From the NCBI GenBank assembly GCA_041665605.1, contig JBAYIO010000016.1, forward strand, positions 4,095 to 68,094: DNA of 64,000 nt, written 5' to 3'. The translations under genes were made by a program, and so were the position numbers. The notes below the pieces were generated by a model, which made no database searches, was not told where the DNA came from, and was given only the letters and a program-made list of their open reading frames with translations. The number at the start of each line of letters is the position of its first letter. Within the stretch, counting starts at the first letter, position 1. Source of the DNA: CAIPAT01 sp041665605. Its GTDB lineage: Bacteria; Verrucomicrobiota; Lentisphaeria; Victivallales; Victivallaceae. Below, one piece after another: positions 56,888 to 64,000 of this stretch.

Positions 56888-57703
56888 CTATTTTTTACAG
56901 CCCAGTTCTTCAAGGTATCGCTCGACTATCGGAACCCGGTTTGAAGAAGGAAATTTCTCCAGGAAGTTTTTATATGCTTCAATCGCTTTCTGACTGTTTC
57001 CCAGTTTGACCTGATATATCCTCCCGATCCGGAACATGTTATCCTGTTCCAGAGTGGGGTTGGCGATCCCGAGTCTGACCGCCGCTTCCAGGTGTTCAAG
57101 CGCCTGTTTATAATCCTTTTTAACCGCGATGTACTCATAATCAGCGAACAGGTGAACAGGCCCCAGAAGTTTCGGATCTCCTTTGAACGATTTGATGAAG
57201 TCCTCCACATTCTGGAAGGCTCTGGCGGAAACTGCCGCATCGTGACTTTCAATCAGCGGCTGGTTTTTGTAGACTACGGCATAGCAGGCTTCAGTGGAAT
57301 CATGGCTCAGTTTGATGATTACATCATAAATATCATTAACTTTTACCTCATCCGCAATATTGCCATAAATATCTTTGCGATCCTGGATCAACTGGGCGAC
57401 TCTGGCATAGGCCAGCGCGGTTTGTATTTTCAGTTCACGGGGCAGATTGGAATCGCGGTAAAGTTCTCCCAGCTCCTCAAATCCATGCGGGATGTTCTGC
57501 GAGTCTTTATCGTGTATAAGGCATAATGCGTTTATCAGCTTTCCTTCCGGCTTGTTCTTTTGCTTCAAGGCCAGTTTTTTTGCTTTGCTGAAATTCTGCT
57601 CGGAATAAGCCTGAAACATTTCGTCTGACGGATTGCCTCCGGCCGCGGCCGTCATCGCGGCGACTGCCGCCGCCATGAACGCCAGCAATTTAAGCTTGCT
57701 CAT
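56888..57703 (-). CDS. Secreted TPR-like protein heading the ABC operon
   Basis: A 271-residue exported protein with signal peptide (MSKLKLLAFMAAAVAAMTAAAG) and alpha-helical TPR-like repeats, best seen near the end (YKQALEHLEAAVRLGIANP, SQKAIEAYKNFLEKFPSS). The second of two adjacent ATGs (57703) is preferred because GGAGG is too close to the first. It is 14 bp from the binding-protein gene, so it probably helps the importer or an associated envelope process. Confidence 0.78.
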   Translation of the reverse strand: MSKLKLLAFMAAAVAAMTAAAGGNPSDEMFQAYSEQNFSKAKKLALKQKNKPEGKLINALCLIHDKDSQNIPHGFEELGELYRDSNLPRELKIQTALAYARVAQLIQDRKDIYGNIADEVKVNDIYDVIIKLSHDSTEACYAVVYKNQPLIESHDAAVSARAFQNVEDFIKSFKGDPKLLGPVHLFADYEYIAVKKDYKQALEHLEAAVRLGIANPTLEQDNMFRIGRIYQVKLGNSQKAIEAYKNFLEKFPSSNRVPIVERYLEELGCKK

Positions 57704-57729
57704 CATTCCTCCAGTTTATGATCTGCAAT

Positions 57730-57860
57730 TTATTGGAATGCAATATAAATCCTGAACGTCTGATGTTCAACAAAAACATTCCGGAATGTCATTTTAATGG
57801 CGCCGCCGCCATCTGCCTGAAAATGGTTGCCGGAAATCATTTTACCCGGAATCGCACAAC
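57730..57860 (-). pseudogene. C-terminal remnant of a GntR/LacI-type regulator
   Basis: Minus-strand translation reads ...CAIPGKMISGNHFQADGGG then IKMTFRNVFVEHQTFRI before a TAA at 57730-57732. This aligns with the end of the regulator at 60402 (GTILGKMISGNHFQIDDGD, IKMTLRSGFIERQTFRI). No N-terminal part is present. It lies between the TPR and symporter genes, so it is a decayed copy of a related regulator. Confidence 0.8.
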
Positions 57861-57888
57861 TTGAACGGCTGTCAGCCTTCCGGGAAAT

Positions 57889-57912
57889 CCCGTCTTTCTC
57901 CATGCAGACGGG
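57889..57912. terminator. Hairpin downstream of the symporter gene
   Basis: CCCGTCT (57889-57895) and AGACGGG (57906-57912) form a perfect 7-bp stem with a 10-nt loop. It lies just past the symporter stop; there is only a short run of T/A after it, so it is a weak terminator. Confidence 0.5.
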
Positions 57913-57947
57913 TTTCCGCAGTCAGCTTAATCTGGAATCATTTAATA

Positions 57948-60236
57948 TTATTTCTTCTTTTCGGCCTTCTCCACCAAATCATGGTCAGCCGCTGAAACAT
58001 GCCCTTCCACCCAGCCGTCATCCAGCGGATTGTCTTTTCTGGTGTTAAGATCGTGGAACAGCCGCTTCATGTCAATGATGCCGCCGATCATAAACCATAC
58101 GGTTGAAATAACTCCCACGACAGCAGCAACAATAAGATTGGTAATCAGGAAGTATCCGCTCCACCATTCCGGCGACAGCGGCCAGAACATGTTCCAGATC
58201 AGAACCCCGACAAACGCAAAAAGGAATTGATAGACAATCGAATAAATAAACACCGACCATGCAATAATCTTATCCCCCCTGGTGTATTCAGGGTCGATCC
58301 CGATAAGCGTGTTGTAAAGGTGTTTCAATCTGCTGCGAGTAACCTTTTTGTGTTCTCCTGAAACAGAGTATTTGCCGCGGTGCAGCATACGGTCAAGATT
58401 GTACGGCTCTTTGCAAGTCAGCCACGAGACAATGATATAAGCTAAAATGCCGGCAATCATCGAAAAGAAGTAAATTTCGCGGGAGTTAATCGGATATTTC
58501 ACCGGATCCATGGTCCAGACTATATATGGAGCAAACGGCGAGGAAACTGTTCTTAAAAAGTTATCCAGCGGTTCCACTATGTGTAAACGTTCAATCCATG
58601 GATAGAGATAATCCGCCCAGTTGCGCTGCAGAATCATTCCGCCGACTGCGATCCCGGAACCGAACAGCAGCGATGCCCATGCGCCAAGCGTTGTTCCGAA
58701 GCGGCTGTACAGGCCGAAGATCATAACCGGTCCCGCGCCGCCCAGCCAGATGGAGGTAGTAATTGTAAGGAACATACTGATGTAATCTAAATTTGTGAAT
58801 AAAAGCGATACCAGAAAGAAAAATATCCCGACCCCGGCGGAACAGCCGCGCAGCCATTTAAGATGCTGCTCCTTGGTGAAAGGAGTTTTTCTGAGCGGCA
58901 TGATCACGTCCTGAATGAGGGTTGCGGACGCATTGAAAATTCGCGAAGCATCGGTTGACAGCATGAGCATGACCATCAGCAGACAGAATATGCCCATCAG
59001 AACAGCCGGGAAAATATTCTTCATGGTCAGCGGCATCATCATCTGATAATACAGCGTTCTGAACTTCTGGAAAACCGCATTCCCGTTTTCCCCCTCGTTC
59101 AGCGTTTCTTTTACTGTTTTAAAATAGGCCGTATCGTTGTTATTCTCGCGGGAAAGCGGTTTGTCAACACCGATAATATGCTTTACTTCCGGAATGGCGT
59201 TGACTCTGTCAATGACTTTCTGCCGGATATTTTCGTCTTTTACCACTTCCCCCGCGACCTGGCTTGTCAGTTCGCAGCGGATTTTCTTGGCTTGCGCCGA
59301 GAAATTTGAGTGCGTCATAAGAGTAATAACGGCTACTGAAACTAGCAGGCACATGACTACGCTGAAACCGTTTCGCCAGGCGCCGATGATACCGGCCATT
59401 TTCTGTTCATGCGGACTTCTTGCCGAACCGCTGGTGTCATTGCCGATCCAGCTTGCACGATTCAGGATACTGGCAAAAATGGCTACGAACAGCGCAAACA
59501 AATTGAAATCTCTGAGTTGAGTAACATCAAACGGATTCAGGAAATTTTCCCCCGGTACCCGGTCCAGCATGACCGGAGAGATTTCCCCGCCCCACGAGAA
59601 TTTGGTCAATATGAAGACCGTGAAAATAACGAAAATGGGATAACTCATAAGTCCTTGAAAACAATCGGTGATGATCAAGGAAATGCGTCCGCCGGGCATG
59701 ATAACCAGCATTGCCAGAATCAGAACAAACCCCAGCAGCAGCGCAAAGGTCGAGACTCCCACGCCGCAGATCGTAAAGGAATGCGGCAGGCCGATGTAGT
59801 AAATGAAAAAACGGGCGGCAACCGCGGGTGCGATGGCATTCGCCAGCATTTCTGATATCGTTCTGAGCGATGCGGCGAATATGCGGAACCGTCTGGAATA
59901 ACGCATTTCCAGAAACTGCCCCAGCGACAAAGATCGAGTTTCGCGAAAGCGGTAAACACAATATCCGCTTAGCGCGATAACCACTGAGAGTGGAATCATC
60001 ACGCTTCCCCAGAAACCCAATGCATATCCGCACTGGTATTTTTCTTCGACCAGCGCCACCAGGGAAATAATCCCCAGGCCCGCCTCCAAATCACCCACAC
60101 AGATCACATAACGGCCGGCAACTCGGCCCGCGGCAAGGAAGTCGGCAACTCCCCGGACATACTTGCGGGAATATAGTGCCAAAGTTATAGCTGCGGTTAC
60201 CGGAATAATTACAATACACCATGAAATCCAGTTCAT
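57948..60236 (-). CDS. Sodium:solute symporter family protein, enlarged
   Basis: A 762-residue polytopic membrane protein of the SSF (SGLT-like) family. The N-terminal pattern (SRKYVRGVADFLAAGRVAGRY) and RSLSLGQFLEMRYSRRFRIFA match SSF. A soluble segment of about 90 residues (from about 320 to 410, AKKIRCELTSQVAGEVV...) is inserted between membrane spans, and the C-terminus extends beyond the usual 13-span core. It likely imports a sugar or related solute with Na+. The regulator at 60402 lies 165 bp upstream. Confidence 0.88.
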   Translation of the reverse strand: MNWISWCIVIIPVTAAITLALYSRKYVRGVADFLAAGRVAGRYVICVGDLEAGLGIISLVALVEEKYQCGYALGFWGSVMIPLSVVIALSGYCVYRFRETRSLSLGQFLEMRYSRRFRIFAASLRTISEMLANAIAPAVAARFFIYYIGLPHSFTICGVGVSTFALLLGFVLILAMLVIMPGGRISLIITDCFQGLMSYPIFVIFTVFILTKFSWGGEISPVMLDRVPGENFLNPFDVTQLRDFNLFALFVAIFASILNRASWIGNDTSGSARSPHEQKMAGIIGAWRNGFSVVMCLLVSVAVITLMTHSNFSAQAKKIRCELTSQVAGEVVKDENIRQKVIDRVNAIPEVKHIIGVDKPLSRENNNDTAYFKTVKETLNEGENGNAVFQKFRTLYYQMMMPLTMKNIFPAVLMGIFCLLMVMLMLSTDASRIFNASATLIQDVIMPLRKTPFTKEQHLKWLRGCSAGVGIFFFLVSLLFTNLDYISMFLTITTSIWLGGAGPVMIFGLYSRFGTTLGAWASLLFGSGIAVGGMILQRNWADYLYPWIERLHIVEPLDNFLRTVSSPFAPYIVWTMDPVKYPINSREIYFFSMIAGILAYIIVSWLTCKEPYNLDRMLHRGKYSVSGEHKKVTRSRLKHLYNTLIGIDPEYTRGDKIIAWSVFIYSIVYQFLFAFVGVLIWNMFWPLSPEWWSGYFLITNLIVAAVVGVISTVWFMIGGIIDMKRLFHDLNTRKDNPLDDGWVEGHVSAADHDLVEKAEKKK

Positions 60237-60401
60237 TGAGCAACCTCTTCTGTAAATGACTTTAGTTTAATCCCGATCGATGAAAGACCCGGTACAATTC
60301 CTGGAACAATGTGGAACTCCGTCTCACATGCCATCATCAATTTACGCCTGCTCATTCTGCCTCCAGTTACTTTATTTATTTTGAATATTATGAAATATCA
60401 A

Positions 60402-61499
60402 TCAATACCTTATCCGGAACGTCTGCCGCTCAATAAAACCGCTCCGCAATGTCATTTTAATCGTATCGCCGTCATCTATTTGAAAGTGGTTCCCGGAAAT
60501 CATCTTTCCCAGAATCGTACCGACTTTTTCAACCGGCGGCGCCGCCGTCGTAATATTGTATGCTCTGAAATTAGGATTGTTGTCAAACGAAATCAACTCG
60601 AACCGCTCCGGGCATTTTACGGCTTCTTTGGCGGTCATATCCAGCAGCGCCACCGCGTCCCTGTCTGAAGCCGTGACTACACATATATGGTCGCTGGATT
60701 TTTTTATTATATCCGCCATCTCGGCAATTTGTGAAGAAAGCTTTACCCCGGGCCGTTCTTTTTCCCCTGACAGGCCAAGCACAATTCCATGATACCGGTC
60801 AAGCGCCCATTTGGGCTCCAGACTGCGGGAGGACAGGAAATATATATTCCGATGTCCGCTCCGCTTTAAGATCCTTCCAACCATGAACCCGTCATTGTAC
60901 GGTGAAAGGGCAATGCAGTTGAGCGGCATTTCCGGCATAATGAGATGTCCGGTATTATATACATAGATGTCAGATTTGTACAGCATCAGTATTTCCGGAT
61001 GTGACAGCATCTCGTCCAGTTTGCCTGCGTATTCCGGAAAGAGGATAAGGCCGCAGGACCCGGCGTTATTCAGGGATTTGATAAATTCAATCATGCTCTC
61101 AGTGTCGATATCCGGATATTCCTTGTGAATGACGATGAACCCTTTACGTCTCAGTTCCGATTCCAGAATGCTTACGGTTCTGTCGTTCCAGTGTATTATC
61201 AGATCGTTTCTGAAAGAATATAACAGATGAATATATTTTTCTGACGGATTCAGAAATTGTTGAATCGCGGCCGGCGACACTGCCTGGGAAACAAAAGTTC
61301 CCAGTCCGCGCGAGCGTTTGACGATGCCTTCATTCTCAAGCTCTTTTACTGCGCGGTGTCCGTTCATTCTGCCAGTCTTGAATGTGGCGGCAAGTTCTTC
61401 GCCGGAAGGTACACGCTCCCCCGGTCGCAGTTTCTCTTCCGCGATAAGGTTGATTATATAATCGTGAATGTCTTTAATTTGCTTGTTCATTGATTCCAT
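60402..61499 (-). CDS. GntR-type HTH and LacI-type sugar-sensor regulator
   Basis: A 365-residue regulator. A GntR winged HTH covers residues about 6-70 (KDIHDYIINLIAEEKLRPGE, GEELAATFKTGRMNGHRAVKELENEG); a LacI-type sensor covers about 85-350. Start is ATG 61499 (a second ATG at 61490 is possible). A TATCAAA-N5-TTTGATA palindrome sits right after its promoter. It is upstream of the symporter and ABC genes on the same strand, so it is their likely repressor. Confidence 0.9.
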   Translation of the reverse strand: MESMNKQIKDIHDYIINLIAEEKLRPGERVPSGEELAATFKTGRMNGHRAVKELENEGIVKRSRGLGTFVSQAVSPAAIQQFLNPSEKYIHLLYSFRNDLIIHWNDRTVSILESELRRKGFIVIHKEYPDIDTESMIEFIKSLNNAGSCGLILFPEYAGKLDEMLSHPEILMLYKSDIYVYNTGHLIMPEMPLNCIALSPYNDGFMVGRILKRSGHRNIYFLSSRSLEPKWALDRYHGIVLGLSGEKERPGVKLSSQIAEMADIIKKSSDHICVVTASDRDAVALLDMTAKEAVKCPERFELISFDNNPNFRAYNITTAAPPVEKVGTILGKMISGNHFQIDDGDTIKMTLRSGFIERQTFRIRY

Positions 61500-61515
61500 T
61501 CGTAAAATCTCAAAG

Positions 61516-61561
61516 TATCAAATGCATTTTGATATTATATACACGGGAGCTGTTTTTGCAA
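61516..61561 (-). promoter_or_regulatory. Promoter with palindromic operator of the GntR/LacI regulator at 60402
   Basis: On the minus strand TTGCAA (61556-61561) and TATAAT (61534-61539) are 16 bp apart. TATCAAA-TGCAT-TTTGATA (61516-61534) overlaps the -10 and initiation region. Confidence 0.7.
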
Positions 61562-61670
61562 CCGTTATCGGCGATGTACAGCTAAATAAGTGGAATATTT
61601 TTCCAGGAAACATTGAATTCAGGCGGCGGGATTTTTTTTGCTTTTAATTTACCTTTTTTCGGAAAACTAA

Positions 61671-61699
61671 TTGACAAATCATGCACACGTGTGTATTAT
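61671..61699 (+). promoter_or_regulatory. Promoter with palindromic operator of the LacI regulator at 61733
   Basis: TTGACA (61671-61676) is exactly 17 bp from TATTAT (61694-61699). The spacer contains the perfect palindrome CACACGTGTG (61684-61693), placed to block RNA polymerase and suggesting autorepression. Confidence 0.75.
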
Positions 61700-61732
61700 T
61701 ATGGTAATTATCTGATAACAACGAGACGACAG

Positions 61733-62695
61733 ATGTTGACAATAAAAGATATTGCCGCAAAATTGAATCTGGACCATTCGACCGTTTCAAGGATTCTTAA
61801 CGGACGGACGGAAAAATATAAATACAGACCAGAGACGATTGAACTGGTCAAGGCATATGCGGCCGGACATGGTTTCAGGAAAAATTCTGTGGCCTCCGCG
61901 CTTAAAAGCGGCAGAGCCGGTTTGATCGGAGTGACGGTTCCGGATGTTGGCAATCCGTTTTTCGGCAAGCTGGCATCACTTATAGATTTTGAATTAAACA
62001 GGCATGGCTACCGGATGCTGCTGGCAAATGGCGGCGATTCAATTATCAATGAACGCAAAAATCTGGAAGCGTTTCTTTCCTACCGGGTGGACGGAATTAT
62101 ATATTCTCCATCCAGGCAGCTTCCCTTTGATATGCTCCGCAATACGAATATCCCGGTCATTACGGTGGATAACTGTCTTTCGGACGAACTTCCTTTTGTC
62201 GGCCTTGATAATGATCTGACTTTCGGGATTCTGGCATCGTTCATCAGGACAAAGGGTTATAAAAGTACAGGAATAATCTGTTATGACAGCGGACTGGAGC
62301 GCGAAAAGGCATTTCTTAAACAGAATTCCGGAAGCTTAAAAGTAATCAGTGCGCCGCGCAACTGCCGGCAGGACGAAACTTGCCGCGACCAGATTGAATG
62401 GCTGCTGCAAAACGATTGCGATGTTCTTGCCGGAACCAGTGAACAGACTACGTTAAAACTGCTGGACTATTTTGGTTCAAATGAAATTGACACAGGACAG
62501 GGGCCTGCCGTCACCGGTTTTCGGGATACCTGCCTGATGGATTATGTCGGAACTAAGTTAACCGGAATCAGGCAGCCGGTTGAGAAATATGCCGACACCG
62601 CGGTGCGGATATTGCTTGACGCTATTGATGGCAAACAGGCATCTCAGGCAAAAATCATGTTCCCCGGCGAACTAATAATAAAATCATCATTATAA
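61733..62695 (+). CDS. LacI-family transcription regulator
   Basis: A 320-residue regulator. The LacI HTH is at residues 1-50 (LTIKDIAAKLNLDHSTVSRILNGR) and hinge region KNSVASALKSGRAGLIGVTVPDVGNPFFGKL follows; a type-I periplasmic-binding sensor covers the rest. Start ATG 61733 is preferred; an upstream frame extension to 61613 is not supported. It is followed after 25 bp by the oxidoreductase gene, so both may be one transcript. Confidence 0.93.
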   Translation: MLTIKDIAAKLNLDHSTVSRILNGRTEKYKYRPETIELVKAYAAGHGFRKNSVASALKSGRAGLIGVTVPDVGNPFFGKLASLIDFELNRHGYRMLLANGGDSIINERKNLEAFLSYRVDGIIYSPSRQLPFDMLRNTNIPVITVDNCLSDELPFVGLDNDLTFGILASFIRTKGYKSTGIICYDSGLEREKAFLKQNSGSLKVISAPRNCRQDETCRDQIEWLLQNDCDVLAGTSEQTTLKLLDYFGSNEIDTGQGPAVTGFRDTCLMDYVGTKLTGIRQPVEKYADTAVRILLDAIDGKQASQAKIMFPGELIIKSSL

Positions 62696-62720
62696 CTTAT
62701 TAAAACAGGAGAGAAATAAA

Positions 62721-63839
62721 ATGAACTCTGAAAAAATGAAACTGGGTTTTATCGGCTGCGGCGGTTTTGCCAGCGGCAATCATATTCCTAACGCAGCGGC
62801 CAATCCGAATTTTGAACTGGCGGCATTTTGCGATCTGGACGAAGCGCATTTGCGGCAATTAGCGGATGTTTATCATCCCGGGTATGTCACGACCGATATG
62901 GACCGGCTTTTCGCTGATCCGGAGATAGAGACGATAATTTGTTCAACCAAGCCGGATTTCCGGTTGCCGGTGATGCGCAAGGCGGTCGAGTCCGGCAAAC
63001 ATCTTTTCGTGGAAAAACCGTTATGTTACAGGCAGGATGAAATCCAGGAGATGGTCCGGCTGATGAACGGCGCCGCAATTAAATTCATGGTCGGATTTAA
63101 CCGGCCGTACAGTCCGCTGATGCAGGATTTGAAACCTCTCTTCGACAAGTTCAGAGATGGCAATACCACGATAATTTACCGCATCATTGGAGAAGCAAGG
63201 CTCTGGCCGAAACATCATTACGATGCAATTGTGCATGACCGCGAGTCTACCATTATCCATGAAATAACCCATATTTTTAACCTCATCAACTGGCTGACCG
63301 GGATGACTCCATTCCGGGTGTATACTGCCGGATGCGGCAATATGGACAATATTATTACCTTGAATTATCCGGAGGATATTACCGCGGTAATTATTGCCGG
63401 GGATAACGGCACCGCCGGATTTCCCAAGGAAAGAATCGAGATAGATACTAATTTCAGTGTGATTACCGGGGATGAATTCGTCGAACTGAATGTTTACGGG
63501 CATGACGGCGCCAGAATAAAACGGACTTATGATTACAAAATAGCGGGGCAGCGGTTGAATAATTCGATTGGTGAAGCCGCTGCCAATGCATGGAACTGGC
63601 GGCAGTCTATTACTGAAGAGGAAAAAGCCAGAGGATACTATTATGAACGCCAGGTAAAAGTTGACAAAGGACATTACAATGAGCTGGAGATGTTCCGCCG
63701 CTGGATCAGGAATGGTGAACCGTCGCAGACGGATGTTTTTCAGGGGGCCGTTGCCAATCTGACAGCCTGGATGGCGATTGAGTCATGGGAGAAAAAGACG
63801 CCGGTCGAAATGGATTTTTCTTATTTATACAAACTTTGA
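62721..63839 (+). CDS. Gfo/Idh/MocA family oxidoreductase
   Basis: A 372-residue NAD(P)-dependent dehydrogenase. Rossmann motif LGFIGCGGFASGNHIPN (residues 8-24), AAFCDLDEAHL, and FVEKPLC (about 95-101, EKP active-site loop) are present; C-terminal domain follows. These enzymes oxidise sugars or inositol derivatives. AGGAG is 9 nt upstream. The neighbouring LacI gene suggests co-regulation by the same sugar. Confidence 0.92.
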   Translation: MNSEKMKLGFIGCGGFASGNHIPNAAANPNFELAAFCDLDEAHLRQLADVYHPGYVTTDMDRLFADPEIETIICSTKPDFRLPVMRKAVESGKHLFVEKPLCYRQDEIQEMVRLMNGAAIKFMVGFNRPYSPLMQDLKPLFDKFRDGNTTIIYRIIGEARLWPKHHYDAIVHDRESTIIHEITHIFNLINWLTGMTPFRVYTAGCGNMDNIITLNYPEDITAVIIAGDNGTAGFPKERIEIDTNFSVITGDEFVELNVYGHDGARIKRTYDYKIAGQRLNNSIGEAAANAWNWRQSITEEEKARGYYYERQVKVDKGHYNELEMFRRWIRNGEPSQTDVFQGAVANLTAWMAIESWEKKTPVEMDFSYLYKL

Positions 63840-63873
63840 CGCGTGAGTATAAACTAAGGAGCCGTACAAAAAT

Positions 63874-64000
63874 AACCTTTACATCTTCGCGATTCTCCCG
63901 GATGCCTTTGGGTTTGCCGGTTCGTTACATACCTTCAGGTATGCGCCTCTCCGGCAATTCCCAAAATCACCTCGGGATATTTCGCGAAACTTGTAAAGTT
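63874..64000. repeat. About 127-bp imperfect palindrome at the window end
   Basis: AACCTTTACA at 63874 pairs with TGTAAAGTT ending at 64000, and outer arms about 50 bp long match imperfectly (TCGCGA, CCCGG/CCCGA, TTTGGG and GCCGG blocks pair). The centre is a hairpin CATACC-TTCA-GGTATG (63928-63943). Symmetry is centred on the hairpin. It contains no reading frame. It may continue past the window and resembles a MITE- or REP-type element. Confidence 0.75.

Overview
The window looks like chromosomal DNA of a Lentisphaerota bacterium (Victivallales-like). The reasons are a typical pseudopilin (FTLIELL start), paired GntR-HTH/LacI-sensor regulators, large secreted CBM-type and DUF4091-like carbohydrate proteins, an extended MoxR/VWA operon, and coding style (Shine-Dalgarno leaders, moderate GC). 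This placement is inferred from gene content. No rRNA or tRNA gene was seen.

Layout. 1-3.8 kb: the 5' end of glpK, a polytopic membrane protein divergent from an excisionase-type HTH/zinc-ribbon protein with a likely shared operator array, and a coupled M50-type protease pair. 4.2-5.3 kb: a phage-like duplicated-HTH protein whose C-terminus consists of 99-bp tandem repeats. 5.3-11.1 kb: housekeeping genes (Nudix, coaE-rho, FtsB/DivIC-like, LysM protein, ispD). 11.1-25.8 kb: one nine-gene minus-strand operon around a MoxR ATPase, a DUF58 protein and two VWA membrane proteins, with DUF4159, PA14/TPR and DUF4175-like partners. 25.9-37.8 kb: CNNM/CorC pair, GT-C glycosyltransferase, split RDD protein, UPF0489, CrtI-like oxidoreductase, tatD-nudC, two related small membrane proteins, argH.

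38-44.3 kb is accessory: a dense array of short palindromic repeats, a small AbrB-like gene, a 1315-residue secreted TIGR03790/CARDB protein, and a truncated LacI gene that keeps a consensus promoter and twin operators. 44.3-63.8 kb looks like a carbohydrate-acquisition region: secreted SGNH hydrolase, flavodoxin-like protein, GntR/LacI regulator overlapping a pseudopilin, a 1222-residue DUF4091-type protein, an ABC importer (binding protein and two permeases, no ATPase), a large Na+/solute symporter, a second GntR/LacI regulator, a LacI regulator and a Gfo/Idh/MocA oxidoreductase. The window ends in a ~127-bp imperfect palindrome resembling a dispersed or MITE-like element.

Main connections. 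Several sugar-type regulators have a strong TTGACA/TATAAT-like promoter with a palindrome next to or inside it, which predicts autoregulation. The array at 38 kb and the repeats inside the HTH gene at 4.9 kb appear to belong to one repeat family, visible both as DNA and as the related peptides AQRHSKVSE and AQRDSKLSG. All functions are assigned by reading motifs; no database search was run.
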